DNA from: Paenibacillus allorhizosphaerae
GTDB lineage: Bacteria > Bacillota > Bacilli > Paenibacillales > NBRC-103111
Length of the DNA stretch: 64,000 nucleotides
Direction of reading: 5' to 3'
Assembly: GCF_910594985.1 (NCBI RefSeq)
Contig: NZ_CAJVCE010000002.1
Coordinates: forward strand, 248,001 to 312,000
Below the pieces are notes generated by a model. It worked only from the letters and a program-made list of their open reading frames with translations, did no database searches and was not told the origin of the DNA. Below, piece by piece: positions 54,893-63,942 of this stretch (its first letter is position 1; each line of letters begins with the position of its first letter). The translations under genes were made by a program, and so were the position numbers.

Positions 54893-55327
54893 GTGGCGCC
54901 ATGGGAGCCGATCGTAAATTTTTTAATTTATTTGGGGATCACGGTCCCGTTGATGGGCATAGGTGTTTTATTTTTTAATTTGACGACGCCGTACAACGAA
55001 TTTCAATTGATCCGCGACGGTGGAGATGTAAGCGATCAGGCGAAAGCGGCGGCAGGCAAGGCGGCAGCCTACGATCTGGGAGGCAAAATCATCGGGCAGG
55101 TGCTGGTGCTTGCTTCCGCCGTTTACCACTCCGTCGGGATCGTTGATCTGATTGTGTGGGGAATCCTCGGCATTGCGTTTCAGATTGTAATTTTCTATTT
55201 ATTTGAACTTTTGACGCCGTTCAAAGTCGTGGCCGAAATTCCGAAAGGAAACGTGTCCGTCGGCATTTTCTCGTTTTGTCTAAGCCTTGCGTCGGGACTT
55301 CTGATGGCTTCTTTGATCAGTTACTGA
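54893..55327 (+). CDS. DUF350 (UPF0719, YjfL-like) membrane protein
   Basis: 144 residues, four TM helices (~10-29, ~62-82, ~88-108, ~120-142), with a short acidic loop ELIRDGGDVSDQAKAAAGKAAA-like after TM1 (shortened). DUF350 proteins typically neighbour ATP-grasp ligases of the YjfC type. GTG start at 54893 with GGGAGGG upstream. Last gene of the locus, followed by a terminator. The role is unknown; possibly export or anchoring of the ligase product. Confidence 0.82.
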   Translation: MAPWEPIVNFLIYLGITVPLMGIGVLFFNLTTPYNEFQLIRDGGDVSDQAKAAAGKAAAYDLGGKIIGQVLVLASAVYHSVGIVDLIVWGILGIAFQIVIFYLFELLTPFKVVAEIPKGNVSVGIFSFCLSLASGLLMASLISY

Positions 55328-55370
55328 TTGAATTCCGAATTCGAGAACTTATAAAACCATATGTTTTCCG

Positions 55371-55402
55371 ACCGTCGGTTGCGTTTCGCTGACGGTTTTT
55401 TT
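55371..55402 (+). terminator. Terminator of the ATP-grasp/DUF350 locus
   Basis: ACCGTC (55371-55376) pairs with GACGGT (55391-55396), inner GCG-TTT-CGC, followed by T7. Confidence 0.8.
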
Positions 55403-55474
55403 GCGCTAACACGATGGCACCGATGCACGGCTCAACAAATCCGCGTTATTCGGATTCCAAAAAAAATTACGAGG

Positions 55475-55520
55475 AATGTGTCATAATACACATTTTTCAA
55501 ACGTATATATTGTCTATAAT
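55475..55520 (+). promoter_or_regulatory. 20-bp palindrome plus -10 of the small CxxC gene
   Basis: AATGTGT-CATAAT-ACACATT (55475-55494) is a perfect inverted repeat with 7-bp arms. A TATAAT lies at 55515-55520. The palindrome centre is about -42 from the predicted start, comparable to the Crp-type site before hmp, but the half-site is TGTGT rather than TGTGA. Confidence 0.6.
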
Positions 55521-55549
55521 TCAGGCTATATACGAAAAGAGGTCGAAAA

Positions 55550-55756
55550 ATGTTTTATTGCATCGCTTGTAATCAACTCCATCAACTTGATGATTTACGC
55601 AAGGAAGCAGACGGGAGGCACATTACTTTCCGGACAGGCTTTCATTATATTAACGATACGCTTTACCAGGCAGGGTATTGCAGTGAAGTCGGGTCGGTCA
55701 AGCCGCCGTTGGTTGCGTCCAACAATCATATCGGCCAACCGGAGCTCTCCTTCTGA
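55550..55756 (+). CDS. Small CxxC protein, unknown
   Basis: 68 residues beginning MFYCIACNQLHQLDDL, with a C-x-x-C pair at residues 4-7 and a third Cys at GYC. This suggests a metal-binding or redox knuckle. AAAGAGGTCG precedes the ATG, and a TATAAT with a palindromic operator lies ~30 bases upstream, which supports a real gene. No family recognised. The coding potential of the last third is weak. Confidence 0.55.
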   Translation: MFYCIACNQLHQLDDLRKEADGRHITFRTGFHYINDTLYQAGYCSEVGSVKPPLVASNNHIGQPELSF

Positions 55757-55805
55757 AGGACGTAAAACCTCCTGTGCGGAGCAACCTTCCTCGCTGCTTG
55801 CTGAT

Positions 55806-55829
55806 AACAATGATCTCTTAATCATTGTT
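55806..55829. repeat. Perfect 9-bp inverted repeat downstream of the CxxC gene
   Basis: AACAATGAT (55806-55814), 6-nt loop, ATCATTGTT (55821-55829). No T tract follows, so it is an mRNA 3' hairpin or operator rather than a classic terminator. Confidence 0.5.
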
Positions 55830-55939
55830 CTGGTACGGCATAGGGAGTTCTCTGGGTTCGGAATTAGAGCATATACAAAGGTCGGGCAAGCCGTCTCACT
55901 GCGTATAATACAGCATCAAATAAAAAAGGGGTGAGATGA

Positions 55940-56584
55940 ATGACACCGCAGGAGTTCATAACAGCCATCGCACCCTTTGCTGTTTCCGAGCAACAGCGTA
56001 CGGGCGTTCTGGCTTCGGTTACGATGGCCCAGGCGGCGCTTGAAAGCGGATGGGGGTCAGCCGCGCCCGGGAATAATTTGTTCGGCATCAAAGGAACAGC
56101 AAGCGATCTCGCCACCCTGGAGTATGTTAACGGCCGATTCGTTACTGTTCACAACGGATTCCGCGTATACGACAGTTGGGAGGACAGCATTGCGGACCAC
56201 AGCGACTTTTTGCTGCAGAACAGCCGTTATGCTGCTGCGGGCTTTTTTGAACGCAGCCAAGCGTTGGACTACACTGGTGCCGCATATGCGCTGCAATCGG
56301 CCGGTTATGCAGCCGACCCTCAGTATGCGATCAAGCTCATTTCGATAATCCAGACCTATCAATTGGCCGAATATGACACACTGGAGGAGGACGATATGCC
56401 AATGAAATTCGATCACGACTGGCAATGGAACATGCTCGGCGATGCGCTTGAAGGGCTATACAGGAAGGGGCTGCTTTCGGACTATATCTGGGTGGAGAAA
56501 GCGTATAATCGACAGCTCACCGGTACGGAATTGGCCTGGCTTAACACCATCATCTACGCAAGGCAAAGCGGGATAGAGGTGTAA
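55940..56584 (+). CDS. Glucosaminidase-domain protein (FlgJ/LytG-like)
   Basis: 214 residues. The N-terminal ~150 are a lysozyme-like N-acetylglucosaminidase (PF01832): ASVTMAQAALESGWG holds the catalytic Glu, followed by NNLFGIKG and SWEDSIADHSDFL with an aromatic-Ala-Tyr end. A ~60-residue C-terminal module (WQWNMLGDALEGLYRKGLL, LTGTELAWLNTI) resembles tails of Bacillales phage and spore lysins. No signal peptide, so release would need a holin or lysis, or the protein acts inside the sporangium. AAAGGGGTGAG is the RBS for the ATG at 55940. Confidence 0.85.
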   Translation: MTPQEFITAIAPFAVSEQQRTGVLASVTMAQAALESGWGSAAPGNNLFGIKGTASDLATLEYVNGRFVTVHNGFRVYDSWEDSIADHSDFLLQNSRYAAAGFFERSQALDYTGAAYALQSAGYAADPQYAIKLISIIQTYQLAEYDTLEEDDMPMKFDHDWQWNMLGDALEGLYRKGLLSDYIWVEKAYNRQLTGTELAWLNTIIYARQSGIEV

Positions 56585-56630
56585 AAGAAAGCAGCATCCC
56601 CGCCGGTTCAGCTAAACCATGGGATGCTGC
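56583..56630 (-). terminator. Terminator of the SASP gene
   Basis: A perfect 10-bp repeat GCAGCATCCC (56591-56600) / GGGATGCTGC (56621-56630) with a 20-base loop. The T-rich side is on the minus strand, so it ends the SASP transcript and may also stop the glucosaminidase. Confidence 0.75.
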
Positions 56631-56657
56631 AGATGTGTCTGTTTCGATTATATCAAA

Positions 56658-56882
56658 TTATCGGCGGAACCCGGAAAGCTGCTGCTCCGCGATTTGCACC
56701 ATCCGACGTACCATATGTCCGCCGATCGCGCCAGTGTCGCGTGTTGCCATGTAGCCGTAATAGCCGTCTTGCGGAATTTGAATGCCGAGTTCTTGCGCAA
56801 CTTCGTATTTTAGCTGTTCCAAAGCTTGGGACGCTTGTTGCACCACCAATTGATTGCTGTTTCTGGACTGACCTCTAGCCAT
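56658..56882 (-). CDS. Alpha/beta-type small acid-soluble spore protein
   Basis: 74 residues with both SASP motifs: LEQLKYEVAQELGI, containing the germination-protease (GPR) cleavage region, and RDTGAIGGHMVRRMVQIAEQQL, shortened here, the DNA-binding helix. These proteins coat spore DNA and protect it from UV. GGAGGT precedes the start on the minus strand, and a forespore-type promoter lies 41-71 bases upstream. Confidence 0.95.
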   Translation of the reverse strand: MARGQSRNSNQLVVQQASQALEQLKYEVAQELGIQIPQDGYYGYMATRDTGAIGGHMVRRMVQIAEQQLSGFRR

Positions 56883-56922
56883 AGAAATACCTCCATTTGT
56901 TTGGTTTCAAACCAGTAATCTT

Positions 56923-56953
56923 ATATTTCCCCCATCGATTCCCTAATTATTCA
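56923..56953 (-). promoter_or_regulatory. Candidate forespore (sigma-F/G) promoter of the SASP gene
   Basis: On the minus strand TGAATA (56953-56948), ~15-bp spacer, GGGGAAATAT (56932-56923). This resembles the GnATA / GGnnAnAnT pattern of forespore sigma factors. Confidence 0.45.
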
Positions 56954-56990
56954 TTCAAGTCGACGTGATATGATGATTTTGGTGATGCCC

Positions 56991-57575
56991 ATGTTTATTT
57001 CCCCTATGCTACCGGAACATACCCAGAATCCGTTTGCTGACGATTCCTATATATTCGAACCGAAGATGGCCGGACATCGGCTGATTTTGTCGCGGGATGC
57101 GAAAGAAACCAGGTTATGGACTCGTCATATGGAAGAGTGCACGCGGCAGTATCCGGAACTCCACCATGTTCCTATAGAAGGCGACGACCTTGTGCTTGAC
57201 GGTGAAGTGTGCTGTATAAATCCCGACACGGGTCATCTCGAATCGGGTTTGGTCATGGAAAGATTGCAATTAAAAAAGAAAAAAAGAATCGATGCATTCG
57301 CCGCCCGGCGGCCGGTCCATTATGCCGTGTGGGATATACTATTTTATAAAGGGCGCGATCTTCGCAGTCTCCCGCTCGTCAAAAGGCGGTCGATCCTGGA
57401 GTCCGCGTTAGAGACGAACGATCATTTTATAACGGTTCCGCAAACGGATGGCAGCGCCGACCGGCTTATTGTTACATTGAAGGATAAAGCGATAGAAGGC
57501 ATTGTCGCCAAAAAAAAGGACAGCCCTTACGTATCCAGGCGGTCCCATGATTGGTTGAAGATTGCGATCGATTAA
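56991..57575 (+). CDS. ATP-dependent DNA ligase-like nucleotidyltransferase domain, atypical
   Basis: 194 residues resembling the adenylation domain of ATP-dependent ligases: MFISPMLPE start, motif I FEPKMAGHRL, motif III-like VLDGEVC, motif IV region EGIVAKKKDSPY and motif V WLKIAID at the very end. The consensus K-x-D-G is K-M-A-G here (Asp to Ala). No OB-fold domain follows, although homologues have ~80-100 more residues. Either a degenerate gene or a non-ligase descendant. The ATG at 56991 has GGTGAT 4-5 bases upstream; a longer start at 56970 is possible. Confidence 0.75.
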   Translation: MFISPMLPEHTQNPFADDSYIFEPKMAGHRLILSRDAKETRLWTRHMEECTRQYPELHHVPIEGDDLVLDGEVCCINPDTGHLESGLVMERLQLKKKKRIDAFAARRPVHYAVWDILFYKGRDLRSLPLVKRRSILESALETNDHFITVPQTDGSADRLIVTLKDKAIEGIVAKKKDSPYVSRRSHDWLKIAID

Positions 57576-57996
57576 GGGCGACTACGCGTCCAACAAACAA
57601 AGAAAACAACACCTGGAGTACGCTCTTTCGTTAGAGTCGTGCGCCAAGTGTTATTTTTGTTTGCTGCGATACAATACTTTACTTAAATTAATTTGAGAGT
57701 TTTTTTTACATAAAAGAGCGTGGTCAATCGAAGGATCTTTTTATTTTGTGCAAAATAATTCAGGCCCCGTCTCACGACGAGGCCCTTCATGGGAGAGGAG
57801 AAACCGGACGAAGAGCTTATGGGGAACGTAAGTCTTCTCCGCGGTTGTCTACGACATTTTCGGATGTCGATGATATAAGGTTGCGCTTTTTTTAGCAAAA
57901 GTATACGTGCCTTGACAAATTTTTTTTGTTTTTTTGTGCATGAGAAGACGTTTATGGTACGATATCATTACAATTAAGGCGAAGGAAGGCTTAAGC
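57576..57996. other. 421-bp AT-rich intergenic region
   Basis: No gene recognised. It holds a terminator-like hairpin (57608-57657), a second hairpin GGCCCCGTC/GACGAGGCC around 57762-57784 (one mismatch), a long T-rich run, and a TTGACA at 57912 without a matching -10. TTGTGC (57934-57939), 18 bp, TACGAT (57958-57963) is a possible rsmD promoter. Confidence 0.5.
57608..57657 (+). terminator. Terminator of the ligase-like gene
   Basis: AACACCTGG (57608-57616) and CCAAGTGTT (57644-57652) pair with one mismatch; an inner GCTCT/AGAG stem and a T-rich tail follow. Confidence 0.65.
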
Positions 57997-59131
<1,135 letters not shown>

Positions 59132-59161
59132 TTAATGCGATTGATGTCACGTCGGAAACGC

Positions 59162-60424
59162 TTATGGTTTACGGTTCAATAAAAAGGCGGCGAAAACGGA
59201 CAAAATAAGCAATATCAAAATCGTTGTGCCGAACTGGAGCATCATCGGACTAATCAACGGCCACAGACTGTCCTTTTCGAGGGCCCAGGTTGAATTTGCC
59301 GCGGCATAACCGGCCAGCACCGGCTGGTCGCTTCCTTGCGAAAGCATGGCCATCAGCGGCTTCCAGGATATAAGCGACAGCAGAAAGGCGATCACGCCAT
59401 GCTGCAGACGCGAAAGCATAAACCGCGAAAAACGCAAATCCGTCGCGGCGACGAAGCTTTTGATTTGAGCATGCGTGGACAAGCCGCCCCAAGCAATGAG
59501 AAGGCTCAGCAATGCCGACTGAGCTGACTCTGGAATATAGTGCGACCCGGCGATGGCATATGTGCCCAAGTTCGGTTCCAGTACGCCTGTCAGCAGTGCG
59601 GTAAACACCGATGCTGTGCCTACCGGACGAAACCCGAATATGGAGAAGATGGCTGCGACCGCTGTGGAAAAATGAGTCAGAGTAATCATTTGCATCATAA
59701 CGGAAAAAATCATCATGCAGCCGCCGATAATGAAAAGCTGCTCAGTGCCGGCTGCGACGGAATCGCCCAACAGCTTGCCGAACGTTCGACCGTCGCGGTT
59801 TTTTGCCGTCCGCATCATTTGGGTGCTTCTTGACAACCATCCGGATGCTGCATCATCAGCAAAATTTCGGGGTGCAAACGGTACCTGTGCGGATTCCGCC
59901 CCTATGCGATGCAGCAGCATGAGCAAAATGGCGGAAGCGTAGTGAATGACGGCTAAGGCCAAGCCGGCCGTAGCATTTTGCAAAAAACCAACGCCGACAA
60001 CGCCGATAATGAAAATCGGATTAAATACATGCGAGGCAGACAGGAGGCGTTCTCCTTCCTCGCGTGTAATCGCGCCTTCCTTTCGCAGCGCGCCGATGGC
60101 GGCGGCGCCGGATTGCGGCCCGGTTGTATATCCAAGCGCCAAAATCCATCCGCCGATGCCAGGGAGCCGAAACAGCATCCGGAGCAGCGGCTCAAGTAAA
60201 GCGCCGAGACCGTGAAGCAGCCCCAGCCCGCGCAACAGCTCCGTCAAAATTAAAAACGGCAGCAGGGTGGGGAACACCAGCTTCCACCATAAATGCAGCC
60301 CCTGGATGGAAGCTTGGAAGGCTTGAGCGGGAAAGCGGATAATGCCGAACACCAGCGCTAATGCGGAAACGCCGAGCAGCAGCGTGGTTAGGCGTGGGGA
60401 GAAGAGAGTGTGCCTTCGTTGCAT
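59162..60424 (-). CDS. ylbJ: YlbJ, sporulation integral membrane protein
   Basis: 420 residues, polytopic (about 8-10 TM helices). It carries the nucleoside-recognition (Gate) domain, with KLVFPTLLPFLILTELL, then a GYTTGPQSGAAAIGAL and ASHVFNPIFIIGVVG. In B. subtilis ylbJ is made under sigma-E and is needed for heat-resistant spores. The ATG at 60424 has GGAG 8 bases upstream on the minus strand; a GTG at 60433 falls within the RBS. It is inverted relative to its usual neighbours coaD and sepM. Confidence 0.92.
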   Translation of the reverse strand: MQRRHTLFSPRLTTLLLGVSALALVFGIIRFPAQAFQASIQGLHLWWKLVFPTLLPFLILTELLRGLGLLHGLGALLEPLLRMLFRLPGIGGWILALGYTTGPQSGAAAIGALRKEGAITREEGERLLSASHVFNPIFIIGVVGVGFLQNATAGLALAVIHYASAILLMLLHRIGAESAQVPFAPRNFADDAASGWLSRSTQMMRTAKNRDGRTFGKLLGDSVAAGTEQLFIIGGCMMIFSVMMQMITLTHFSTAVAAIFSIFGFRPVGTASVFTALLTGVLEPNLGTYAIAGSHYIPESAQSALLSLLIAWGGLSTHAQIKSFVAATDLRFSRFMLSRLQHGVIAFLLSLISWKPLMAMLSQGSDQPVLAGYAAANSTWALEKDSLWPLISPMMLQFGTTILILLILSVFAAFLLNRKP

Positions 60425-60584
60425 CCAAATCACTCCAAGCGCATATAGATTGGTACATGTTTACGCTTTGTCCGATGGGTTTAGACCTGTGTTGCAACTG
60501 TTACACCGGCGAAGCAGTGTCAGTTGTCAACGGATTGCAACTTATAAATACATTTTTTGCGAAAACACCGAGGGGGATTACAGC

Positions 60585-61688
60585 ATGGGAGATGCGGGGC
60601 AAATCAAACGCGCTTCACGCATTGTATTTTCGGTTTTTACTGCGATCGCCATCATCTATTTGGTCTATTTTTTGCCGTTACCGCTATACATTTTTAAACC
60701 TGGTACAGCGGAGGTATTGGCCCCGATGGTGCATGCCAAATCGACCGACGGCGCGGATAAAGGCAAGTTCATGCTGACAACGGTACGTGTAGCGGACGCG
60801 ACCGTTTTCGGCTATTTGATGTCGTTCGTCAGGCCATACGAAGAACTGAGAATGAAGCAGGAACTTCTCCGCAAAGGGGAGACCGAATCGGAGTACACGC
60901 AGCGGCAGGAAGTCGTTATGCTTTCCTCTCAGGCCAATGCGATACAAGCAGCCTATAATAAATTGAAAATTCCATACCATATTCAAAAAGAAGGACTCGT
61001 CATTCAACAGGTATATCCCGAATTCCCGGCGCATAAAGAGCTTCGGGCCGGCGATTATATCGTGAAAGTGGATGATATCGAGGTAACGACGCTCAAGGAG
61101 CTGCAGAATTATCTCGCTTCCAAAAAAGCGGGGGATACGGTATCGGTCAGCTATAAACGTAAGGGGACCATTCAAACCAAAGAAATTGGGCTGGGCGTAT
61201 TGCCAAACGATGGCGGAAAACCGGTCGAAGGGCAGCCGCAGCGGGTCGGTCTTGGCATCGTACCGGCTGAGTTGCAGAGCATTAAAGCGGACTCGGAGGA
61301 TAAACAAATTACGATCAAAGCGGGCGATATCGGCGGTCCTTCCGCCGGACTGATGTTTTCGCTCGAGATTTACAACCGGCTGACGTCGGGCGACGTTTCA
61401 AAAGGATACAGTATCGCCGGCACCGGAGAGATCGATCCGAAAGGGAATGTCGGCGTCATCGGCGGGATTCAGCATAAAGTTGTCGCTGCCGATAAAGCGG
61501 GGGCCGAAATCTTTTTCAGTCCGAAAGACATGGAATATCAAGGGCAAAAAATTCCGAATTACTCCGATGCGGTAAAACGGGCGGAAGAGCTCCATACAAA
61601 AATGAAGATCGTCCCCGTAGGAACGATCGACGACGCATTGAACTATTTGGAGAAGCTTTCGCCCAAAAACGGCGGCAATACCGGCTAA
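60585..61688 (+). CDS. SepM/YlbL family PDZ-Lon membrane protease
   Basis: 367 residues. One N-terminal TM helix (~14-34), an extracytoplasmic PDZ domain (~120-210) and a C-terminal Lon-type protease with Ser253 (GGPSAGLMF) and Lys298 (GIQHKVVAADKAGA), the Ser-Lys dyad. In streptococci SepM trims competence peptide; B. subtilis YlbL degrades SulA-like YneA. AGGGGGAT precedes the ATG at 60585. Its stop overlaps the stop of the convergent tmcAL gene by 4 bases. Confidence 0.92.
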   Translation: MGDAGQIKRASRIVFSVFTAIAIIYLVYFLPLPLYIFKPGTAEVLAPMVHAKSTDGADKGKFMLTTVRVADATVFGYLMSFVRPYEELRMKQELLRKGETESEYTQRQEVVMLSSQANAIQAAYNKLKIPYHIQKEGLVIQQVYPEFPAHKELRAGDYIVKVDDIEVTTLKELQNYLASKKAGDTVSVSYKRKGTIQTKEIGLGVLPNDGGKPVEGQPQRVGLGIVPAELQSIKADSEDKQITIKAGDIGGPSAGLMFSLEIYNRLTSGDVSKGYSIAGTGEIDPKGNVGVIGGIQHKVVAADKAGAEIFFSPKDMEYQGQKIPNYSDAVKRAEELHTKMKIVPVGTIDDALNYLEKLSPKNGGNTG

Positions 61689-62926
61689 ACCGATGCAATG
61701 TACAGTGGCTGCTCGAAATAATCCCGGAACAAATCGCGGTGGCCGGGACGGTCGTATCCTAGCGCGTACACGGATGTAGCACGAATATCAAGATCGAGAA
61801 GCGGCGATATTCCATCCGTTACTTTGGTGACGATCGGAACTTTAGCCGCAGTTTTCATCCGTTTGAGCAGCTTGCGCCCGTTCTCCGTAAAGCCAAGTAC
61901 CCGCAAGTAAGGGACGCCCTCGCGCAGAACATCCGCGGCGAGCTGCTGCTTGGAATGGTTCAGCAAAATGCGCATCAGCATACGCTGCAGCTTCGTCCGG
62001 GTGTAGCGGCGCGTTTTCAACCGGTCAAGCAGCCCTTCGACGACCGCGCCGCCGGTTAGCGGCGGCAGTTCTGCGATGGCCCGCCGAATCCGGTGTTCCA
62101 AACCTTCGGTTACTTCGTGAAAGCCGGCGAGCTGCTCGGGCGAATGGTGCAGCAGCTGCAGCATCAGCGGGCGGGCAAACTTTTCCCAATTGATCGGGGC
62201 CCGGCCTGCATTCCATTCACGTTCGAGAATCGAACGCGTGTAGTCGGGCACAAACGGTCCGATTCCTTCCAGCGTCTGCGCTTCGAACAGCAGCTTTCGT
62301 ATGGCTGTGGCGCTTGCAATTTGCTTGTCCGTAATATTCAATTGATTGTACTCGGCCTTTGTACGCGTGATCGTTTGCGGGACGATGTCGCTCCCGAGCC
62401 GGCGCAGCGCGATTAAGTAATGCAGGCCCAGCGTATTGTTGGGCCTCGCCAGCTCCTCCTCCCGCGCGCCGGGGACGAGCTGCGACACCGCGCGGCTGAA
62501 GGCGGCGGGGTAAGCGGCGCCGCGCTTCAGCTCGCCTTGCAGCAGCAAGCGCAGATGTTCCGGCTCCTGCTGCAGCGCATCCGCCGCCGCATCAAGCCAG
62601 CCGATGTCGCCGCTTTCGCTGCCGAAGCAGAGGTTGTCCACGACGCCGCATGCGTCAAGAGCGGACACGGCGCCGAAGGCGAACCATTCCGCAGGCTGCG
62701 CGGAATAAGCGACCGGCAGCTCCAGCACAAGGTCTGCGCCCATGCGCAGCGCCATCTCGGCGCGAGCCCATTTATTCACGAGCGCGGGTTCGCCCCGCTG
62801 CAAAAAATGTCCGCTCATGACGCAAATGGCAGCGTCGCAATTTGTTGTCTTCTTCGATTGTTGGTAATGATAGTAGTGACCGTTGTGCAGCGGATTGTAT
62901 TCTACGATTAAACCGACCGTGCGCAT
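61685..62926 (-). CDS. tmcAL: tRNA(Met) cytidine acetate ligase TmcAL (YlbM)
   Basis: 413 residues. VGLIVEYNPLHNGHYYHY with the HxGH nucleotidyltransferase motif starts the protein, followed by CVMSGHFLQRGEPA and NTLGLHYLIAL. In B. subtilis the enzyme forms N4-acetylcytidine at the wobble position of elongator tRNA-Met from acetate and ATP. GGAGG lies before the ATG at 62926; the frame is open further upstream into the ylbN promoter. Inverted relative to the B. subtilis order. Confidence 0.93.
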   Translation of the reverse strand: MRTVGLIVEYNPLHNGHYYHYQQSKKTTNCDAAICVMSGHFLQRGEPALVNKWARAEMALRMGADLVLELPVAYSAQPAEWFAFGAVSALDACGVVDNLCFGSESGDIGWLDAAADALQQEPEHLRLLLQGELKRGAAYPAAFSRAVSQLVPGAREEELARPNNTLGLHYLIALRRLGSDIVPQTITRTKAEYNQLNITDKQIASATAIRKLLFEAQTLEGIGPFVPDYTRSILEREWNAGRAPINWEKFARPLMLQLLHHSPEQLAGFHEVTEGLEHRIRRAIAELPPLTGGAVVEGLLDRLKTRRYTRTKLQRMLMRILLNHSKQQLAADVLREGVPYLRVLGFTENGRKLLKRMKTAAKVPIVTKVTDGISPLLDLDIRATSVYALGYDRPGHRDLFRDYFEQPLYIASV

Positions 62927-63003
62927 ATGTTCCTCCGTACGACGAAATCCAGCGGTATTCACTGGCAATGGATTATTAATCACTATAGCATGAACTGAAA
63001 ATG

Positions 63004-63033
63004 TTGACAAAACAAAGCGAAAGTCGCTATAAT
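63004..63033 (+). promoter_or_regulatory. Consensus sigma-A promoter of ylbN-rpmF
   Basis: TTGACA (63004-63009), 18-bp spacer, TATAAT (63028-63033), 28 bases before the ylbN ATG. The best promoter in the window. Confidence 0.92.
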
Positions 63034-63061
63034 AAAATTTGTTTGTTTGGGGTGATACGAC

Positions 63062-63595
63062 ATGCTTATACATTTGAAGGACGTCGCCGCGAAAGGCACG
63101 ATCCGGTTGGACGGAACGGAAGATTTGACCGGCGTTTTGCCGAAGAAGGGCAGTCTGCTCGATTTCGGTCCGCTGCGAATGCAGCTGGAAGCGCGGGATC
63201 AAGCGGGAATGGCGGAAATATCAGGCCAGCTCGAAATCGACGTGGAGCAAGCTTGTTCACGTTGTTTAGCTCCGGTACCGCAAAAGCTGACCATTCCGTT
63301 TCACGAAACATTCGTTAAGGGGGAAGAACCGGATCCGGACGCACTCGATATAGAGGCGGACGAGGACGATGGAGACGATTTTCTTTACGTCCAGGAGGAC
63401 CGGTTTGATCTCTTGCCCTATTTGGCGGAAAGCGTCATGCTGGCGCTCCCGTTCATACCGCTTTGCAGCAGTGATTGCCAGGGCCTGTGCCCCGTATGCG
63501 GCACAAACCGCAACGAACAGGCTTGCGGCTGTAAACAGGACAAGGTGGATCCGCGTCTGGCGGGACTGGCGGATTTTTTTAACAAGCAATCGTAA
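63062..63595 (+). CDS. ylbN: YlbN/YceD family protein (DUF177)
   Basis: 177 residues. CSRCLAPV in the middle, an acidic EADEDDGDD stretch and a C-terminal zinc knuckle CQGLCPVCGTNRNEQACGC. YceD/DUF177 proteins are made with L32 and have been linked to 23S rRNA processing or accumulation in plants and bacteria. GGGGTGA precedes the ATG. Followed by rpmF after 33 bases. Confidence 0.93.
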   Translation: MLIHLKDVAAKGTIRLDGTEDLTGVLPKKGSLLDFGPLRMQLEARDQAGMAEISGQLEIDVEQACSRCLAPVPQKLTIPFHETFVKGEEPDPDALDIEADEDDGDDFLYVQEDRFDLLPYLAESVMLALPFIPLCSSDCQGLCPVCGTNRNEQACGCKQDKVDPRLAGLADFFNKQS

Positions 63596-63628
63596 GTCGA
63601 TCGTGAATTCGTTGAAGGAGGTGGGAAT

Positions 63629-63802
63629 ATGGCAGTACCTCAAAGGAGAACATCCAAAACGCGCCGCGACAAGCGCCGGACTCACTTTAAATTGGTAGTA
63701 CCAGGCATGGTGAAATGTGACAACTGCGGAGAACCGAAATTGGCTCACCGTGTATGCAAGGTTTGCGGTCACTACAAAAAAAGAGAGATCATCACTCAGT
63801 AA
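63629..63802 (+). CDS. rpmF: 50S ribosomal protein L32
   Basis: 57 residues: [17 protein letters not shown] followed by the zinc ribbon CDNCGEPKL and CKVCGHY, so the zinc-dependent (C-plus) form. AAGGAGGTGG lies before the ATG. Paired with ylbN, as in most bacteria. Confidence 0.96.
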   Translation: MAVPQRRTSKTRRDKRRTHFKLVVPGMVKCDNCGEPKLAHRVCKVCGHYKKREIITQ

Positions 63803-63819
63803 TCATACCGGCCAAAGAG

Positions 63820-63858
63820 ATAGTGCCTTCATCGAACAGGTGAGGTGCTATTTTTTTT
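63820..63858 (+). terminator. Terminator of ylbN-rpmF
   Basis: ATAGTGCCTTC (63820-63830) pairs with GAGGTGCTAT (63842-63851) with wobbles, then T8. Confidence 0.8.
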
Positions 63859-63925
63859 GCCGTGCCAAAGCTTCCATTTTTGATGGCAATCCATTATACT
63901 ATCTCATATTACTTGGTCATAAGAT

Positions 63926-63942
63926 GTAGTGTCAGGTACATG
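63926..63942. promoter_or_regulatory. Possible FapR operator or recurrent GTGTCAGG element
   Basis: On the minus strand the 17-mer CATGTACCTGACACTAC shares 12 of 17 positions with the B. subtilis-type FapR site TTAGTACCTGATACTAA as I recall it. In several Bacillales fapR-plsX follow rpmF, outside this window. The core also resembles the GTGCCTGACAC motif at 14265. Confidence 0.4.

Noticed and set aside
55476..55934. 152-codon forward frame over the CxxC gene
   Set aside because: Starts within the palindromic operator; the alternate-frame ORF at 55550 has the better RBS and promoter context.
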